A stretch of 18,501 bases of DNA, taken from NCBI GenBank assembly GCA_036520715.1, contig DATDJF010000196.1:1-18501 (forward strand), in the 5' to 3' direction. Every line of letters begins with the position of its first letter. The first letter of the stretch is position 1. This DNA comes from JAEUPI01 sp036520715. Its GTDB lineage: Bacteria; Pseudomonadota; Gammaproteobacteria; Burkholderiales; Burkholderiaceae_C. The translations under genes and the position numbers were made by a program. Shown piece by piece: positions 1 through 6,802 of this stretch. The notes beneath the pieces are model-generated. The model did not search any database. It was given only the letters and a program-made list of their open reading frames with translations, and was not told the DNA's origin.

Positions 1-60
1 GGCAAGTCCGAGGTGAAGCAGGTCTGGATCCTCACGCCGCAGGAGGCGGCGGCACCCTGA
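1..60 (+). CDS. 3' end of an unidentified gene (partial)
   Basis: The first 60 bases read in frame 1 as a 19-residue C-terminus (GKSEVKQVWILTPQEAAAP) ending in TGA at 58-60. The gene starts left of the window. The stop lies two bases before the miaB start codon, so the two are probably co-transcribed. Nineteen residues are too few to assign a family, and I do not recognise it. That this frame is coding is an inference from the open frame and the tight spacing. Confidence 0.5.
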   Translation, partial: GKSEVKQVWILTPQEAAAP

Positions 61-62
61 CC

Positions 63-1406
63 GTGGGCAAGGTCTTCCTGCGCACCTTCGGCTGCCAGAT
101 GAACGAGTACGACTCGGCGAAGATCGCCGACGTGCTGCGCGCGCACGCCGGCTACGAGACGGTCAACGATCCCGAGCAGGCCGACCTGATCCTTTTCAAC
201 ACCTGCTCGGTGCGCGAGAAGGCGCAGGAGAAGGTGTTCGCCGACCTGGGCCGGGTGAAGCACCTCAAGCGCGCCAACCCGAAGCTGATGATCGCCGTGG
301 GCGGCTGCGTGGCGAGCCAGGAGGGCGCGGCGCTGGTCGAGCGCGCGCCCTGCGTCGACGTGGTGTTCGGCCCGCAGACGCTGCACCGGCTGCCGCAGTT
401 GATCGAGCAGCGGCGCGCGCTCGGCCGCCCGCAGGTCGACATCAGCTTTCCCGAGATCGAGAAGTTCGACAACCTGCCGCCGGCCCGCGTGGACGGGACC
501 AGCGCCTTCGTTTCGATCATGGAGGGCTGCTCCAAATACTGCAGCTACTGCGTCGTGCCCTACACCCGCGGCGAAGAAGTGAGTCGCCCGCTCGACGACG
601 TGATGGCCGAGGTGGCAGGTCTCGTCGAGCAAGGGGTCAAGGAGATCACGCTGCTGGGCCAGAACGTCAACGCCTACCGCGGCGCGATGGGCTGCGGATC
701 GGAGATCGCCGACTTTGCGCTGCTGATCGAGTGCATCGCCGAACTGCCTGGGCTGCAGCGCATCCGCTTCACGACCAGCCATCCCAAGGAGTTCACGCAG
801 CGGCTGATCGACGTGTACGAGCGTGTGCCGCAGCTGGTGAACCACCTGCACCTGCCGGTGCAGCATGGCAGCGACCGCATCCTGGCGGCGATGAAACGCG
901 GCTACTCGGTGCTTGAATACAAGAGCACCGTGCGCAAGCTGCGCCGCGTGCGGCCGGGCATCAGCCTGTCGTCGGACTTCATCGTCGGCTTTCCGGGCGA
1001 GACGGCAGCCGACTTCGACCAGTTGATGCGCCTGGTCGAGGACGTGGGCTTCGATTCGAGCTTCAGCTTCGTCTTCAGCGCTCGGCCCGGCACGCCCGCC
1101 GCGGCGCTGCCCGACGACACGCCGCACGGCGAAAAGCTGGCTCGCCTGCAGCGCTTGCAGGCGCGGCTCGAAACCCAGTCGCGTGCGATCTCCGACTCGC
1201 GGGTCGGCTCGCGGCAACGCATCCTGGTCGAAGGCCCCAGCCGCAAGGATGCGAGTGAGTTGATGGGTCGCACCGAGTGCAACCGCATCGTCAACTTCAA
1301 GGGACCCGCGCGCCTGGTCGGGCAGATGATCGACGTGACGATCACGCAGGCGCTGCCGCATTCGCTGCGCGGCGAGGCGCTGCTGTCGGAAGCCTTGACG
1401 GCCTGA
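63..1406 (+). CDS. miaB: tRNA-2-methylthio-N6-dimethylallyladenosine synthase MiaB
   Basis: Radical SAM methylthiotransferase that adds the 2-methylthio group to i6A37 in tRNAs reading UNN codons; cytoplasmic. The 447 residues are the usual family length. The N-terminal UPF0004 domain carries Cys11 (TFGCQMNEYDS), Cys48 (FNTCSVRE) and Cys82 (GGCVA), which bind the auxiliary 4Fe-4S cluster. The radical SAM motif CxxxCxxC is Cys156, Cys160 and Cys163 (GCSKYCSYC), followed by VVPYTRG. The C-terminal part from about residue 375 fits a TRAM RNA-binding domain. The start is GTG, giving the N-terminus expected for MiaB. A purine-rich AGGAGG at 41-46 is rather far upstream, so translation may be coupled to the preceding gene. 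The phoH and ybeY genes that often follow miaB are absent; the next gene points the other way. Confidence 0.97.
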   Translation: MGKVFLRTFGCQMNEYDSAKIADVLRAHAGYETVNDPEQADLILFNTCSVREKAQEKVFADLGRVKHLKRANPKLMIAVGGCVASQEGAALVERAPCVDVVFGPQTLHRLPQLIEQRRALGRPQVDISFPEIEKFDNLPPARVDGTSAFVSIMEGCSKYCSYCVVPYTRGEEVSRPLDDVMAEVAGLVEQGVKEITLLGQNVNAYRGAMGCGSEIADFALLIECIAELPGLQRIRFTTSHPKEFTQRLIDVYERVPQLVNHLHLPVQHGSDRILAAMKRGYSVLEYKSTVRKLRRVRPGISLSSDFIVGFPGETAADFDQLMRLVEDVGFDSSFSFVFSARPGTPAAALPDDTPHGEKLARLQRLQARLETQSRAISDSRVGSRQRILVEGPSRKDASELMGRTECNRIVNFKGPARLVGQMIDVTITQALPHSLRGEALLSEALTA

Positions 1407-1414
1407 GTGCGCGC

Positions 1415-1711
1415 TCAGTCGGCGGCGCGCCGACGCCAGGGTGCGAACGCCACCAGCCAGGTGGTGACGGCCAGCGCGACGACGATGGCCCCATAGGTCA
1501 GCATCGCGCCGTCGTGCCCCGTCCACACGAACCCGGCGAGGTCGACCGCCAGCGCCACCACGGCGCACCAGCCGGCCAGACGCCACCAGCTCACGCCGAC
1601 GATTTCGCGCCGCCACAGCAACTTGCAGATCGAGGCATGGACCGCTGCCAGCCCGCAGGGCAGCAGTAACAGGTTCACCCCATGCCACACCTGTTGCAAT
1701 GAATCCATCAT
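1415..1711 (-). CDS. Small three-helix membrane protein, unknown function
   Basis: A 98-residue protein I cannot name. It has three hydrophobic stretches of transmembrane length, about residues 11-30, 44-64 and 70-90, short charged linkers (KLLWRRE) and a basic C-terminus (APWRRRAAD). That pattern is typical of a real inner-membrane protein and unlike the arginine/alanine-rich shadow frames around it. It is convergent with miaB, eight bases between the stops, and divergent from hemA. Two adjacent ATG codons (MMD) are possible starts; no strong Shine-Dalgarno site is visible. It may be one of the small conserved hypothetical membrane proteins of Burkholderiales. No enzymatic motif is visible. 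Confidence 0.72.
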   Translation of the reverse strand: MMDSLQQVWHGVNLLLLPCGLAAVHASICKLLWRREIVGVSWWRLAGWCAVVALAVDLAGFVWTGHDGAMLTYGAIVVALAVTTWLVAFAPWRRRAAD

Positions 1712-1769
1712 CGCGCCGATTCGAATGCCTTGAGTATGCGCAAACCCTTGCGTTTGGGGCCGCGCCAGC

Positions 1770-1800
1770 TCGACCGCTCAAAGGCCGGCAATCTTACAAT
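1770..1800 (+). promoter_or_regulatory. Candidate sigma-70 promoter of hemA
   Basis: TACAAT at 1795-1800 matches the -10 consensus at five of six positions. TCGACC at 1770-1775 is a four-of-six -35, but the spacer is 19 bases. Transcription would begin around 1806-1808, almost on the hemA ATG at 1809, and there is no Shine-Dalgarno sequence in between. The sequence match is direct; promoter function is inferred. Confidence 0.4.
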
Positions 1801-1808
1801 TCACCCCC

Positions 1809-3110
1809 ATGAGCGTGGTCGCAATGGGACTCAACCACGGCACGGCACCGGTCGAGCTGCGCGAACGCTTTGCCTTCGCGTCCGAGCAGGTGCCCGGTGC
1901 GCTGAGATCGCTGCGCGAGACCTTGATCAGCGCCACGCCCGAGGCCGCGCTGCTATCCACCTGCAACCGCACCGAGCTCTACGTGGCCTCGGCCGCCACC
2001 GACCCAGCAGCCTTGGTGCGGCCGGCCATCGAGTGGCTGGCTGCCAAGGGCGGCGTCGGCGGTGAGCAACTGATGGCGCACGCCTACGTGCTGGAGCGGC
2101 GCGAGGCGGCGCGGCACGCCTTTCGCGTCGCCTCGGGGCTCGATTCGATGGTGCTGGGCGAGCCGCAGATCCTGGGGCAGATGAAGCAGGCGGTGCGCGA
2201 GGCCGATGTCGCCGGCACGCTGGGCACCACGCTGCACCAGTTGTTCCAGCGCTCGTTTTCGGTGGCCAAGGAAGTCCGCACCTCCACCGAGATCGGCGCG
2301 CACTCGATCAGCATGGCTGCGGCGTCGGTGCGCCTGGCCTCGCAACTGTTCGAGGATCTGCGCGATGTCGGCGTGCTGTTCGTCGGCGCGGGCGAAATGA
2401 TCGAACTGGTGGCCACGCACTTCGCCGCCCGCCAACCGCGGGCGATGGCGCTGGCCAACCGCACGCTGGAGCGCGGCGAGAAGCTGGCCGGCCGCTTCGG
2501 TGCCGAGGCGATGCGGCTGGCCGACATGCCGCAGCGCCTGCACGAATTCGATGTCGTGGTGTCGTGCACCGCGAGCACGCTGCCCATCATCGGGCTGGGC
2601 GCCGTGGAGCGTGCGCTGAAGGCGCGTCGCCACCGGCCGATGTTCGTGGTCGACCTCGCGGTGCCGCGCGACGTCGAACCCGAAGTGGCGCGATTGCGCG
2701 ACGTCTACCTCTACACGGTCGACGACCTCGGCGACATGGTGCGCAGCGCCGGCAAGAAACGCCAGGCCGCTGTGCAGCAAGCCGAGGCCATCATCGACGC
2801 CGGCGTGCAGAGCTTCAGCCATTGGCTCGAGCAGCGCGCCAGCGTGCCGCTGATCCAGGCGCTCAACGCCCAGGCCGACCACTGGCGCGGCGCCGAGATC
2901 GCGCGCGCGCGCCGCCTGCTGGCCAAGGGCGCCGACATCGACAGCGTGCTCGATGCGCTGTCGCGCGGGCTGACGCAAAAGCTGTTGCACGGCACGATGG
3001 CCGAGCTGAACGCCACCGATGGCGAGCAGCGCGAACGGCTGGCGCAGTGGGTATCGCGGCTGTTCCTGCGCGGCAGCCCACGCGGCCCGGGCGACGACTC
3101 GCAGGGCTAG
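1809..3110 (+). CDS. hemA: Glutamyl-tRNA reductase (HemA)
   Basis: NADPH-dependent reductase converting glutamyl-tRNA(Glu) to glutamate-1-semialdehyde, the first committed step of C5-pathway tetrapyrrole (heme) synthesis; cytoplasmic. At 433 residues it is normal length. The N-terminus MGLNHGTAPVELRER is the family signature, and LLSTCNRTELY holds the catalytic cysteine, Cys52. SMVLGEPQILGQ and the nucleotide-binding segment VLFVGAGEMIELVATHF follow, and the C-terminal part from about residue 310 is the helical dimerisation domain. The first ATG is preferred because starting at Met6 would remove the first beta-strand. No Shine-Dalgarno site precedes it; a good -10 hexamer ends eight bases upstream. 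It heads a run with prfA and prmC, a gene order conserved in many proteobacteria. Presence of the C5 pathway argues against an alphaproteobacterial source. Confidence 0.97.
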   Translation: MSVVAMGLNHGTAPVELRERFAFASEQVPGALRSLRETLISATPEAALLSTCNRTELYVASAATDPAALVRPAIEWLAAKGGVGGEQLMAHAYVLERREAARHAFRVASGLDSMVLGEPQILGQMKQAVREADVAGTLGTTLHQLFQRSFSVAKEVRTSTEIGAHSISMAAASVRLASQLFEDLRDVGVLFVGAGEMIELVATHFAARQPRAMALANRTLERGEKLAGRFGAEAMRLADMPQRLHEFDVVVSCTASTLPIIGLGAVERALKARRHRPMFVVDLAVPRDVEPEVARLRDVYLYTVDDLGDMVRSAGKKRQAAVQQAEAIIDAGVQSFSHWLEQRASVPLIQALNAQADHWRGAEIARARRLLAKGADIDSVLDALSRGLTQKLLHGTMAELNATDGEQRERLAQWVSRLFLRGSPRGPGDDSQG

Positions 3111-3120
3111 CGAAGCTCTC

Positions 3121-3144
3121 CCGCGCGAGCACGCGCTCGCGTGG
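3121..3144 (+). other. Strong hairpin between hemA and prfA
   Basis: The arms 3121-3130 and 3135-3144 pair over ten base pairs (one G-U), with the four-base loop ACGC. The hairpin begins eleven bases after the hemA stop and ends 28 bases before the prfA ATG. No T-run follows, so it is not a standard intrinsic terminator. It could be an mRNA stability or processing element, or a weak attenuator; function is inferred. Confidence 0.45.
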
Positions 3145-3172
3145 TCCGCCACCGCCCACCGATCTGCCCGCG

Positions 3173-4255
3173 ATGAAAGACACCCTGCGCCAACAACTCG
3201 AGCGGCTCGCCCTGCGCGTGCAGGAGCTCGACGCCTTGCTGGCCGATCCCCAACTGAGCACCGACCGGGCACGCTATCGCTCGGTGGCCCGCGAGCAGGC
3301 CCAGGCGGCGGCGCTGGTGGCGCTGTACCGGTCGCTGCAGCAGCGTGAACGTGACCTGACGCAATCGCGCGAGCTGGTGGCCGACCCCGAGATGGCCGAG
3401 CTGGCCAGGGAAGACGTGGCCGCCGCGTCGGCCGACATCGAGCGCCTGCAAGCGCAGCTGCAGACCGCGCTGCTGCCGCGCGACCCCGACGACGAGCGCA
3501 ACGTGTTCCTGGAGATTCGTGCCGGCACCGGTGGCGAGGAGTCGGCGCTGTTCGCGGCCGATCTCGCCCGCATGTACCTGCGCCACTCGGAGCGGCAGGG
3601 TTGGCGCAGCGAGGTGATGAGCGAAAACGCGTCCGACCTCGGCGGCTACAAGGAGATCGTCGTGCGCATCGAGGGCGACAACGTCTACGAGCACCTGAAG
3701 TTCGAGTCCGGCGGCCACCGCGTGCAGCGCGTGCCCGCCACCGAGGCGCAAGGACGCATCCACACCAGTGCCTGCACGGTGGCCGTCCTGCCCGAGCCCG
3801 ACGAACAAGCCGAGCTGACGCTCAATCCGGCCGACCTGCGCATCGACACCTTTCGCGCCAGCGGCGCGGGCGGCCAGCACGTCAACAAGACCGACAGCGC
3901 CATTCGAATCACCCACCTGCCCACCGGCATCGTCGCGGAGTGCCAGGACGACCGCTCGCAGCACCGCAACAAGGCCAAGGCGATGGCGGTGCTGCTGGCT
4001 CGCTTGCGCGACCGCGAGCGCGACGAGCGGCAGCGCAAGGAGGCGACAGAACGGCGCAACCTGATCGGCAGCGGCGACCGCAGCGATCGCATCCGCACCT
4101 ACAACTTTCCGCAAGGGCGGCTGACCGACCATCGCATCGGCCTGACGCTGTACCGGCTGACGACCATCCTCGATGGCGACCTGGACGAGGTGATCCAGGC
4201 GCTGACGGCCGCGCGCGCGCAGCAACAGCTCGAGGCGCTCGAGACCGGCGCATGA
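3173..4255 (+). CDS. prfA: Peptide chain release factor 1 (RF1)
   Basis: Recognises UAA and UAG stop codons in the ribosomal A site and triggers release of the finished peptide. At 360 residues it is the normal RF1 length. Domain 1 is a helical region (about 1-100). The stop-codon tripeptide is PAT at 188-190 (RVPATEAQGRIHTS), the RF1-type PxT rather than the RF2-type SPF. The catalytic GGQ is at 233-235 (GAGGQHVNKTDSAIR). ATG 3173 gives the N-terminus MKDTLRQQLERL expected for RF1; the open frame extends far upstream inside hemA but that part is a shadow. The stop overlaps the start of prmC as ATGA, so the enzyme that methylates this GGQ glutamine is translationally coupled to its substrate. 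Confidence 0.97.
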   Translation: MKDTLRQQLERLALRVQELDALLADPQLSTDRARYRSVAREQAQAAALVALYRSLQQRERDLTQSRELVADPEMAELAREDVAAASADIERLQAQLQTALLPRDPDDERNVFLEIRAGTGGEESALFAADLARMYLRHSERQGWRSEVMSENASDLGGYKEIVVRIEGDNVYEHLKFESGGHRVQRVPATEAQGRIHTSACTVAVLPEPDEQAELTLNPADLRIDTFRASGAGGQHVNKTDSAIRITHLPTGIVAECQDDRSQHRNKAKAMAVLLARLRDRERDERQRKEATERRNLIGSGDRSDRIRTYNFPQGRLTDHRIGLTLYRLTTILDGDLDEVIQALTAARAQQQLEALETGA

Positions 4256-5067
4256 CCGTCGAGCAGGCGCTGGCGACGGCGCGCGCGCTCGGGCTGACGC
4301 GGCTCGACGCCGCACTGCTGCTCGGGCACCGCCTGGGGCAGCGCCGCGAGTGGCTGATCGCGCACCCGCTCGCAGCGGTCGAGGCGCAGACACTCGAGTC
4401 GTTCAACGCGGATTGCTGCCGCCGCGCCGATGGAGTGCCGCTGGCGTATCTGACCGGTCACCGCGAGTTCATGGGACTCGATCTGACGGTCACACCGGAC
4501 GTGCTGGTGCCCCGTCCCGAGACCGAGACCCTGGCCCAGTGGGCGATCGAGCGGCTGCGGGCGATGCCGGCGGGTGCACGCCCCGAAGTGATCGACCTGG
4601 GCACCGGCAGCGGCGCGTTGGCACTGGCCATCGCGGCAGCATGCCCGCACGCGCGAGTCACCGCGACGGATCGCAGCGCGGCCGCGCTGGCGGTTGCCCG
4701 GGCCAACGCCGGGCGCCTGAACGTCGACGTGCAATTCGCCGAAGGCGACTGGTGGTCGGCGACCGGTGACAAACGCTTCGATCTCGCGGTAGCGAACCCG
4801 CCTTACGTCGCCGAGGGCGACCCCCACTTGACGGCGCTGCGGCACGAACCGCGGCACGCCCTGGTGGCTGGCGAGACCGGCCTGGGCGCCCTGGCACGCA
4901 TCATCGACGCCGCACCGCGGCATCTGTCGGGATGGCTGCTGCTGGAACACGGCTGGAACCAGGCCGACGACGTGAAGCGGCTGATGTCGCCGGCGGGCTT
5001 CCAAGAGGTCGAAACCCGCGCCGATCTGAGCGGTTTGCCGCGCTGCACAGGGGGCTGCACCGGGTAG
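4252..5067 (+). CDS. prmC: Release factor glutamine methyltransferase PrmC (HemK)
   Basis: SAM-dependent methyltransferase that N5-methylates the glutamine of the GGQ motif in release factors; cytoplasmic. At 271 residues it is slightly short but complete. A helical N-terminal substrate-binding domain (about 1-80) is followed by LVPRPETETL (85-94), SAM-binding motif I VIDLGTGSGALALAIA (113-128) and catalytic NPPY at 182-185. The C-terminus RADLSGLPRCTGG is typical. The start ATG lies within the prfA stop (ATGA), a four-base overlap. A six-base-pair hairpin begins 12 bases after the stop. The name HemK is historical: the gene lies near hemA but does not act in heme synthesis. Confidence 0.96.
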   Translation: MTVEQALATARALGLTRLDAALLLGHRLGQRREWLIAHPLAAVEAQTLESFNADCCRRADGVPLAYLTGHREFMGLDLTVTPDVLVPRPETETLAQWAIERLRAMPAGARPEVIDLGTGSGALALAIAAACPHARVTATDRSAAALAVARANAGRLNVDVQFAEGDWWSATGDKRFDLAVANPPYVAEGDPHLTALRHEPRHALVAGETGLGALARIIDAAPRHLSGWLLLEHGWNQADDVKRLMSPAGFQEVETRADLSGLPRCTGGCTG

Positions 5068-5079
5068 CGGCTGCGCAAC

Positions 5080-5100
5080 CGTGGCCGCCGCGCCACGTTT
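5080..5100 (+). terminator. Weak terminator candidate after prmC
   Basis: CGTGGC (5080-5085) and GCCACG (5092-5097) form a perfect six-base-pair stem with a six-base loop, followed by only three T residues (5098-5100). It lies 12 bases after the prmC stop at the likely end of the hemA-prfA-prmC run. The T-run is short, so efficiency is doubtful. Confidence 0.3.
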
Positions 5101-5216
5101 GGCCGGACCCCCTTAAATGCAGTTGCCTGGCTCACATTTGCGTGTTCACTTGCCGCTCTGCCAGACGTAGGATGGGTTCGTCGCGGCGGGTCGTGCCTGC
5201 CGCGACGCTCAGCACC

Positions 5217-5819
5217 ATGCGCCCTCGACTCGTCGCTGTGGTTTCTTCACTGCTCACCGCAGCGGCCTCTGCCGTGGCGGGCAGCGGACAGGGGCTGAGC
5301 ATCGATGCCGACCGCTTCGCGTGGCCGCAGTTCCAGGCCCGCCTGCAGATGGCCACCGAGCCACTGAATCCCCTGCTCGCTTCGTTCGAGGGGGCTTCGT
5401 TGAGGCCTCGCTCGGCCGCGCTGTTCGGCGACTACTACGTGACCCGGCCGTACATCGGCCAGGCGGGCGGACTGCGCGTCACCAGTGGCCTGGTGTCGGG
5501 TACCCGCGGCGCGGTGATCGGCCCCGGACAGGCCACGCCGCCCGGCGCATTCGGCTTCAGCACGCAGGCGCGTTCGAGCCTCGGGTCGGCGCCGATCGAC
5601 GCCGCCGGCGACACAGAAACCTGGCCGTACCTGGGCATCGGCTACAGCGACACCAGCCTGCGCGGTGGCTGGGGGTTCAGTGCCGATCTGGGGCTCGCCG
5701 CGCAGAGCTTCGGGATGTCGCGGGCCGCGCGGTCCCTGAGCAGCCTGTCGCTCGACGACATGGTGCGCGACATGCGCTTGACTCCGGTGCTGCAACTCGG
5801 CGTCTCCTACCGCTTCTAG
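5217..5819 (+). CDS. Exported protein with outer-membrane-type C-terminus, unknown function
   Basis: A 200-residue protein I cannot assign to a named family. The N-terminus has two arginines and then a hydrophobic stretch (LVAVVSSLLTAAASAVA), a good Sec signal peptide with likely cleavage around residues 19-22. The mature part is rich in Gly and Ser, with alternating segments such as GGLRVTSGLVSG, WPYLGIGYSDTSLRGGWGF and SADLGLAAQSFGM. It ends VLQLGVSYRF, alternating hydrophobics with a terminal Phe as in BAM-assembled outer-membrane beta-barrels. The segment DDMVRDMRLTPVLQLGVSYRF resembles the end of small barrel proteins in Burkholderiales. The open frame runs upstream into prmC, but ATG 5217 is chosen because it places the signal peptide at the N-terminus; ATG 5172 would bury it. 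It stands alone, after a probable terminator. Confidence 0.8.
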   Translation: MRPRLVAVVSSLLTAAASAVAGSGQGLSIDADRFAWPQFQARLQMATEPLNPLLASFEGASLRPRSAALFGDYYVTRPYIGQAGGLRVTSGLVSGTRGAVIGPGQATPPGAFGFSTQARSSLGSAPIDAAGDTETWPYLGIGYSDTSLRGGWGFSADLGLAAQSFGMSRAARSLSSLSLDDMVRDMRLTPVLQLGVSYRF

Positions 5820-5840
5820 CAGCATGTCCCGGTGGGGTTT

Positions 5841-5858
5841 GCCGGCCGCCGGGCCGGC
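5841..5858. other. GC-rich inverted repeat between the exported-protein gene and grxD
   Basis: GCCGGCC (5841-5847) and GGCCGGC (5852-5858) form a perfect seven-base-pair stem with a four-base loop, 21 bases after the stop of the exported-protein gene. There is no T-run, so it may be a stability hairpin or Rho-associated end rather than an intrinsic terminator. Confidence 0.3.
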
Positions 5859-5876
5859 TGCAGTCGCGCTTTGCCG

Positions 5877-5882
5877 TATAAC
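5877..5882 (+). promoter_or_regulatory. Candidate -10 box upstream of grxD
   Basis: TATAAC matches the -10 consensus at five of six positions and sits 29 bases before the grxD ATG. No recognisable -35 lies 15-19 bases upstream (that segment is GC-rich) and there is no TGn extension. Promoter function is inferred. Confidence 0.35.
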
Positions 5883-5911
5883 TGACGCCTCAATGCGGTT
5901 TGGAACACACG

Positions 5912-6223
5912 ATGGACGAAGTTCAGAAGCGAATCGACGACCTGGTCAAGGGCAACCGGGTCGTGTTGTTCATGAAGGGGACCGCGCAGTTCCCGATGTG
6001 CGGCTTCTCGGGGCGGGCGATGCAAGTGCTCAACGCCTGTGGCGTCAACCAGCTGACCACGGTCAACGTCCTCGAGGATGAGGAGGTTCGCCAGGGCATC
6101 AAGCAGTACGCCAACTGGCCCACCATCCCGCAGTTGTACGTGAACGGCGAATTCGTCGGCGGCTCCGACATCTTGATGGAGATGTACGAGTCCGGCGAGC
6201 TGCAGCAGTTGCTGACGGCCTGA
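5912..6223 (+). CDS. grxD: Monothiol glutaredoxin, Grx4 family
   Basis: CGFS-type monothiol glutaredoxin that binds a glutathione-ligated 2Fe-2S cluster, usually with a BolA partner, in iron-sulfur trafficking; cytoplasmic. It has 103 residues. The active site CGFS is at 30-33 within FPMCGFSGRAMQVLN. The conserved MKGT precedes it, WPTIPQLYVNGEFVGGSD holds the cis-proline and glutathione-binding loop, and the end MYESGELQQLL is typical. ATG 5912 is preferred over an in-frame TTG at 5900 because GGAA (5902-5905) is well placed for it and homologues begin here. ubiX starts six bases after the stop, so the two are probably co-transcribed. Confidence 0.96.
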   Translation: MDEVQKRIDDLVKGNRVVLFMKGTAQFPMCGFSGRAMQVLNACGVNQLTTVNVLEDEEVRQGIKQYANWPTIPQLYVNGEFVGGSDILMEMYESGELQQLLTA

Positions 6224-6228
6224 GCACC

Positions 6229-6792
6229 ATGCCCGACCGCCTGGTGGTCGGCCTGACCGGCGCCAGCGGTGCGATCTACGGCGTTCGGTTGCTGGCACGC
6301 GCGCGTGCACTGGGCGCGCAGACCCACCTGGTGGCCACCGCTGCCGGTGTGTTGAACGCGCACCACGAACTCGGCCTCGACCGCCATGCCCTGGACGCGA
6401 TGGCCGACCACGCGCACGCGCCGGGCGAGATCGGCGCCTGCATTGCCAGCGGCAGCTTCGATACCGCCGCGATGGCGGTGGCCCCCTGTTCGATGAAGAC
6501 GCTGGCCGCGATCGCGCACGGCCTTTCCGACAACCTGCTGACGCGCGCGGCCGACGTGATGCTCAAGGAGCGGCGCCGCTTGCTGCTGATGGTGCGCGAA
6601 ACACCGCTCAACCTGGCCCACCTGCGCAACATGACAGCCGCCACCGAGATGGGCGCGATCGTCTTTCCGCCGCTGCCGGCCTTCTACCATCGGCCGCGAT
6701 CGGTGGATGACCTGGTCGACGACACGGTCGAGCGCGCGCTGGTGCTGCTCGGCATTGCCGGCGCGAGCCCCAAGCCGTGGCAGGGCTTGTAG
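6229..6792 (+). CDS. ubiX: Flavin prenyltransferase UbiX
   Basis: Transfers a dimethylallyl group to FMN to make prenylated FMN, the cofactor of the decarboxylase UbiD in ubiquinone synthesis; soluble. At 187 residues it is normal length. It shows the flavoprotein-type N-terminus RLVVGLTGASGAIYGVRLL, the SGSFDTAAMAVAPCSMKTLAAIA segment, the DNLLTRAADVMLKERRRL helix, and the PFAM flavoprotein ending AIVFPPLPAFYHRP with DLVDDTVERALVLLGI. It follows grxD by six bases and converges on the transglycosylase gene with ten bases between stops. ubiD is not in the window; ispB, for the ubiquinone side chain, is further right in a different unit. Confidence 0.96.
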   Translation: MPDRLVVGLTGASGAIYGVRLLARARALGAQTHLVATAAGVLNAHHELGLDRHALDAMADHAHAPGEIGACIASGSFDTAAMAVAPCSMKTLAAIAHGLSDNLLTRAADVMLKERRRLLLMVRETPLNLAHLRNMTAATEMGAIVFPPLPAFYHRPRSVDDLVDDTVERALVLLGIAGASPKPWQGL

Positions 6793-6802
6793 GGGCAGGC
6801 CG

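Noticed and set aside
2564..3172. N-terminal extension of prfA inside hemA
   Set aside because: The frame is merely open; RF1 begins at MKDTLRQQ (3173) and normal length is reached from there.
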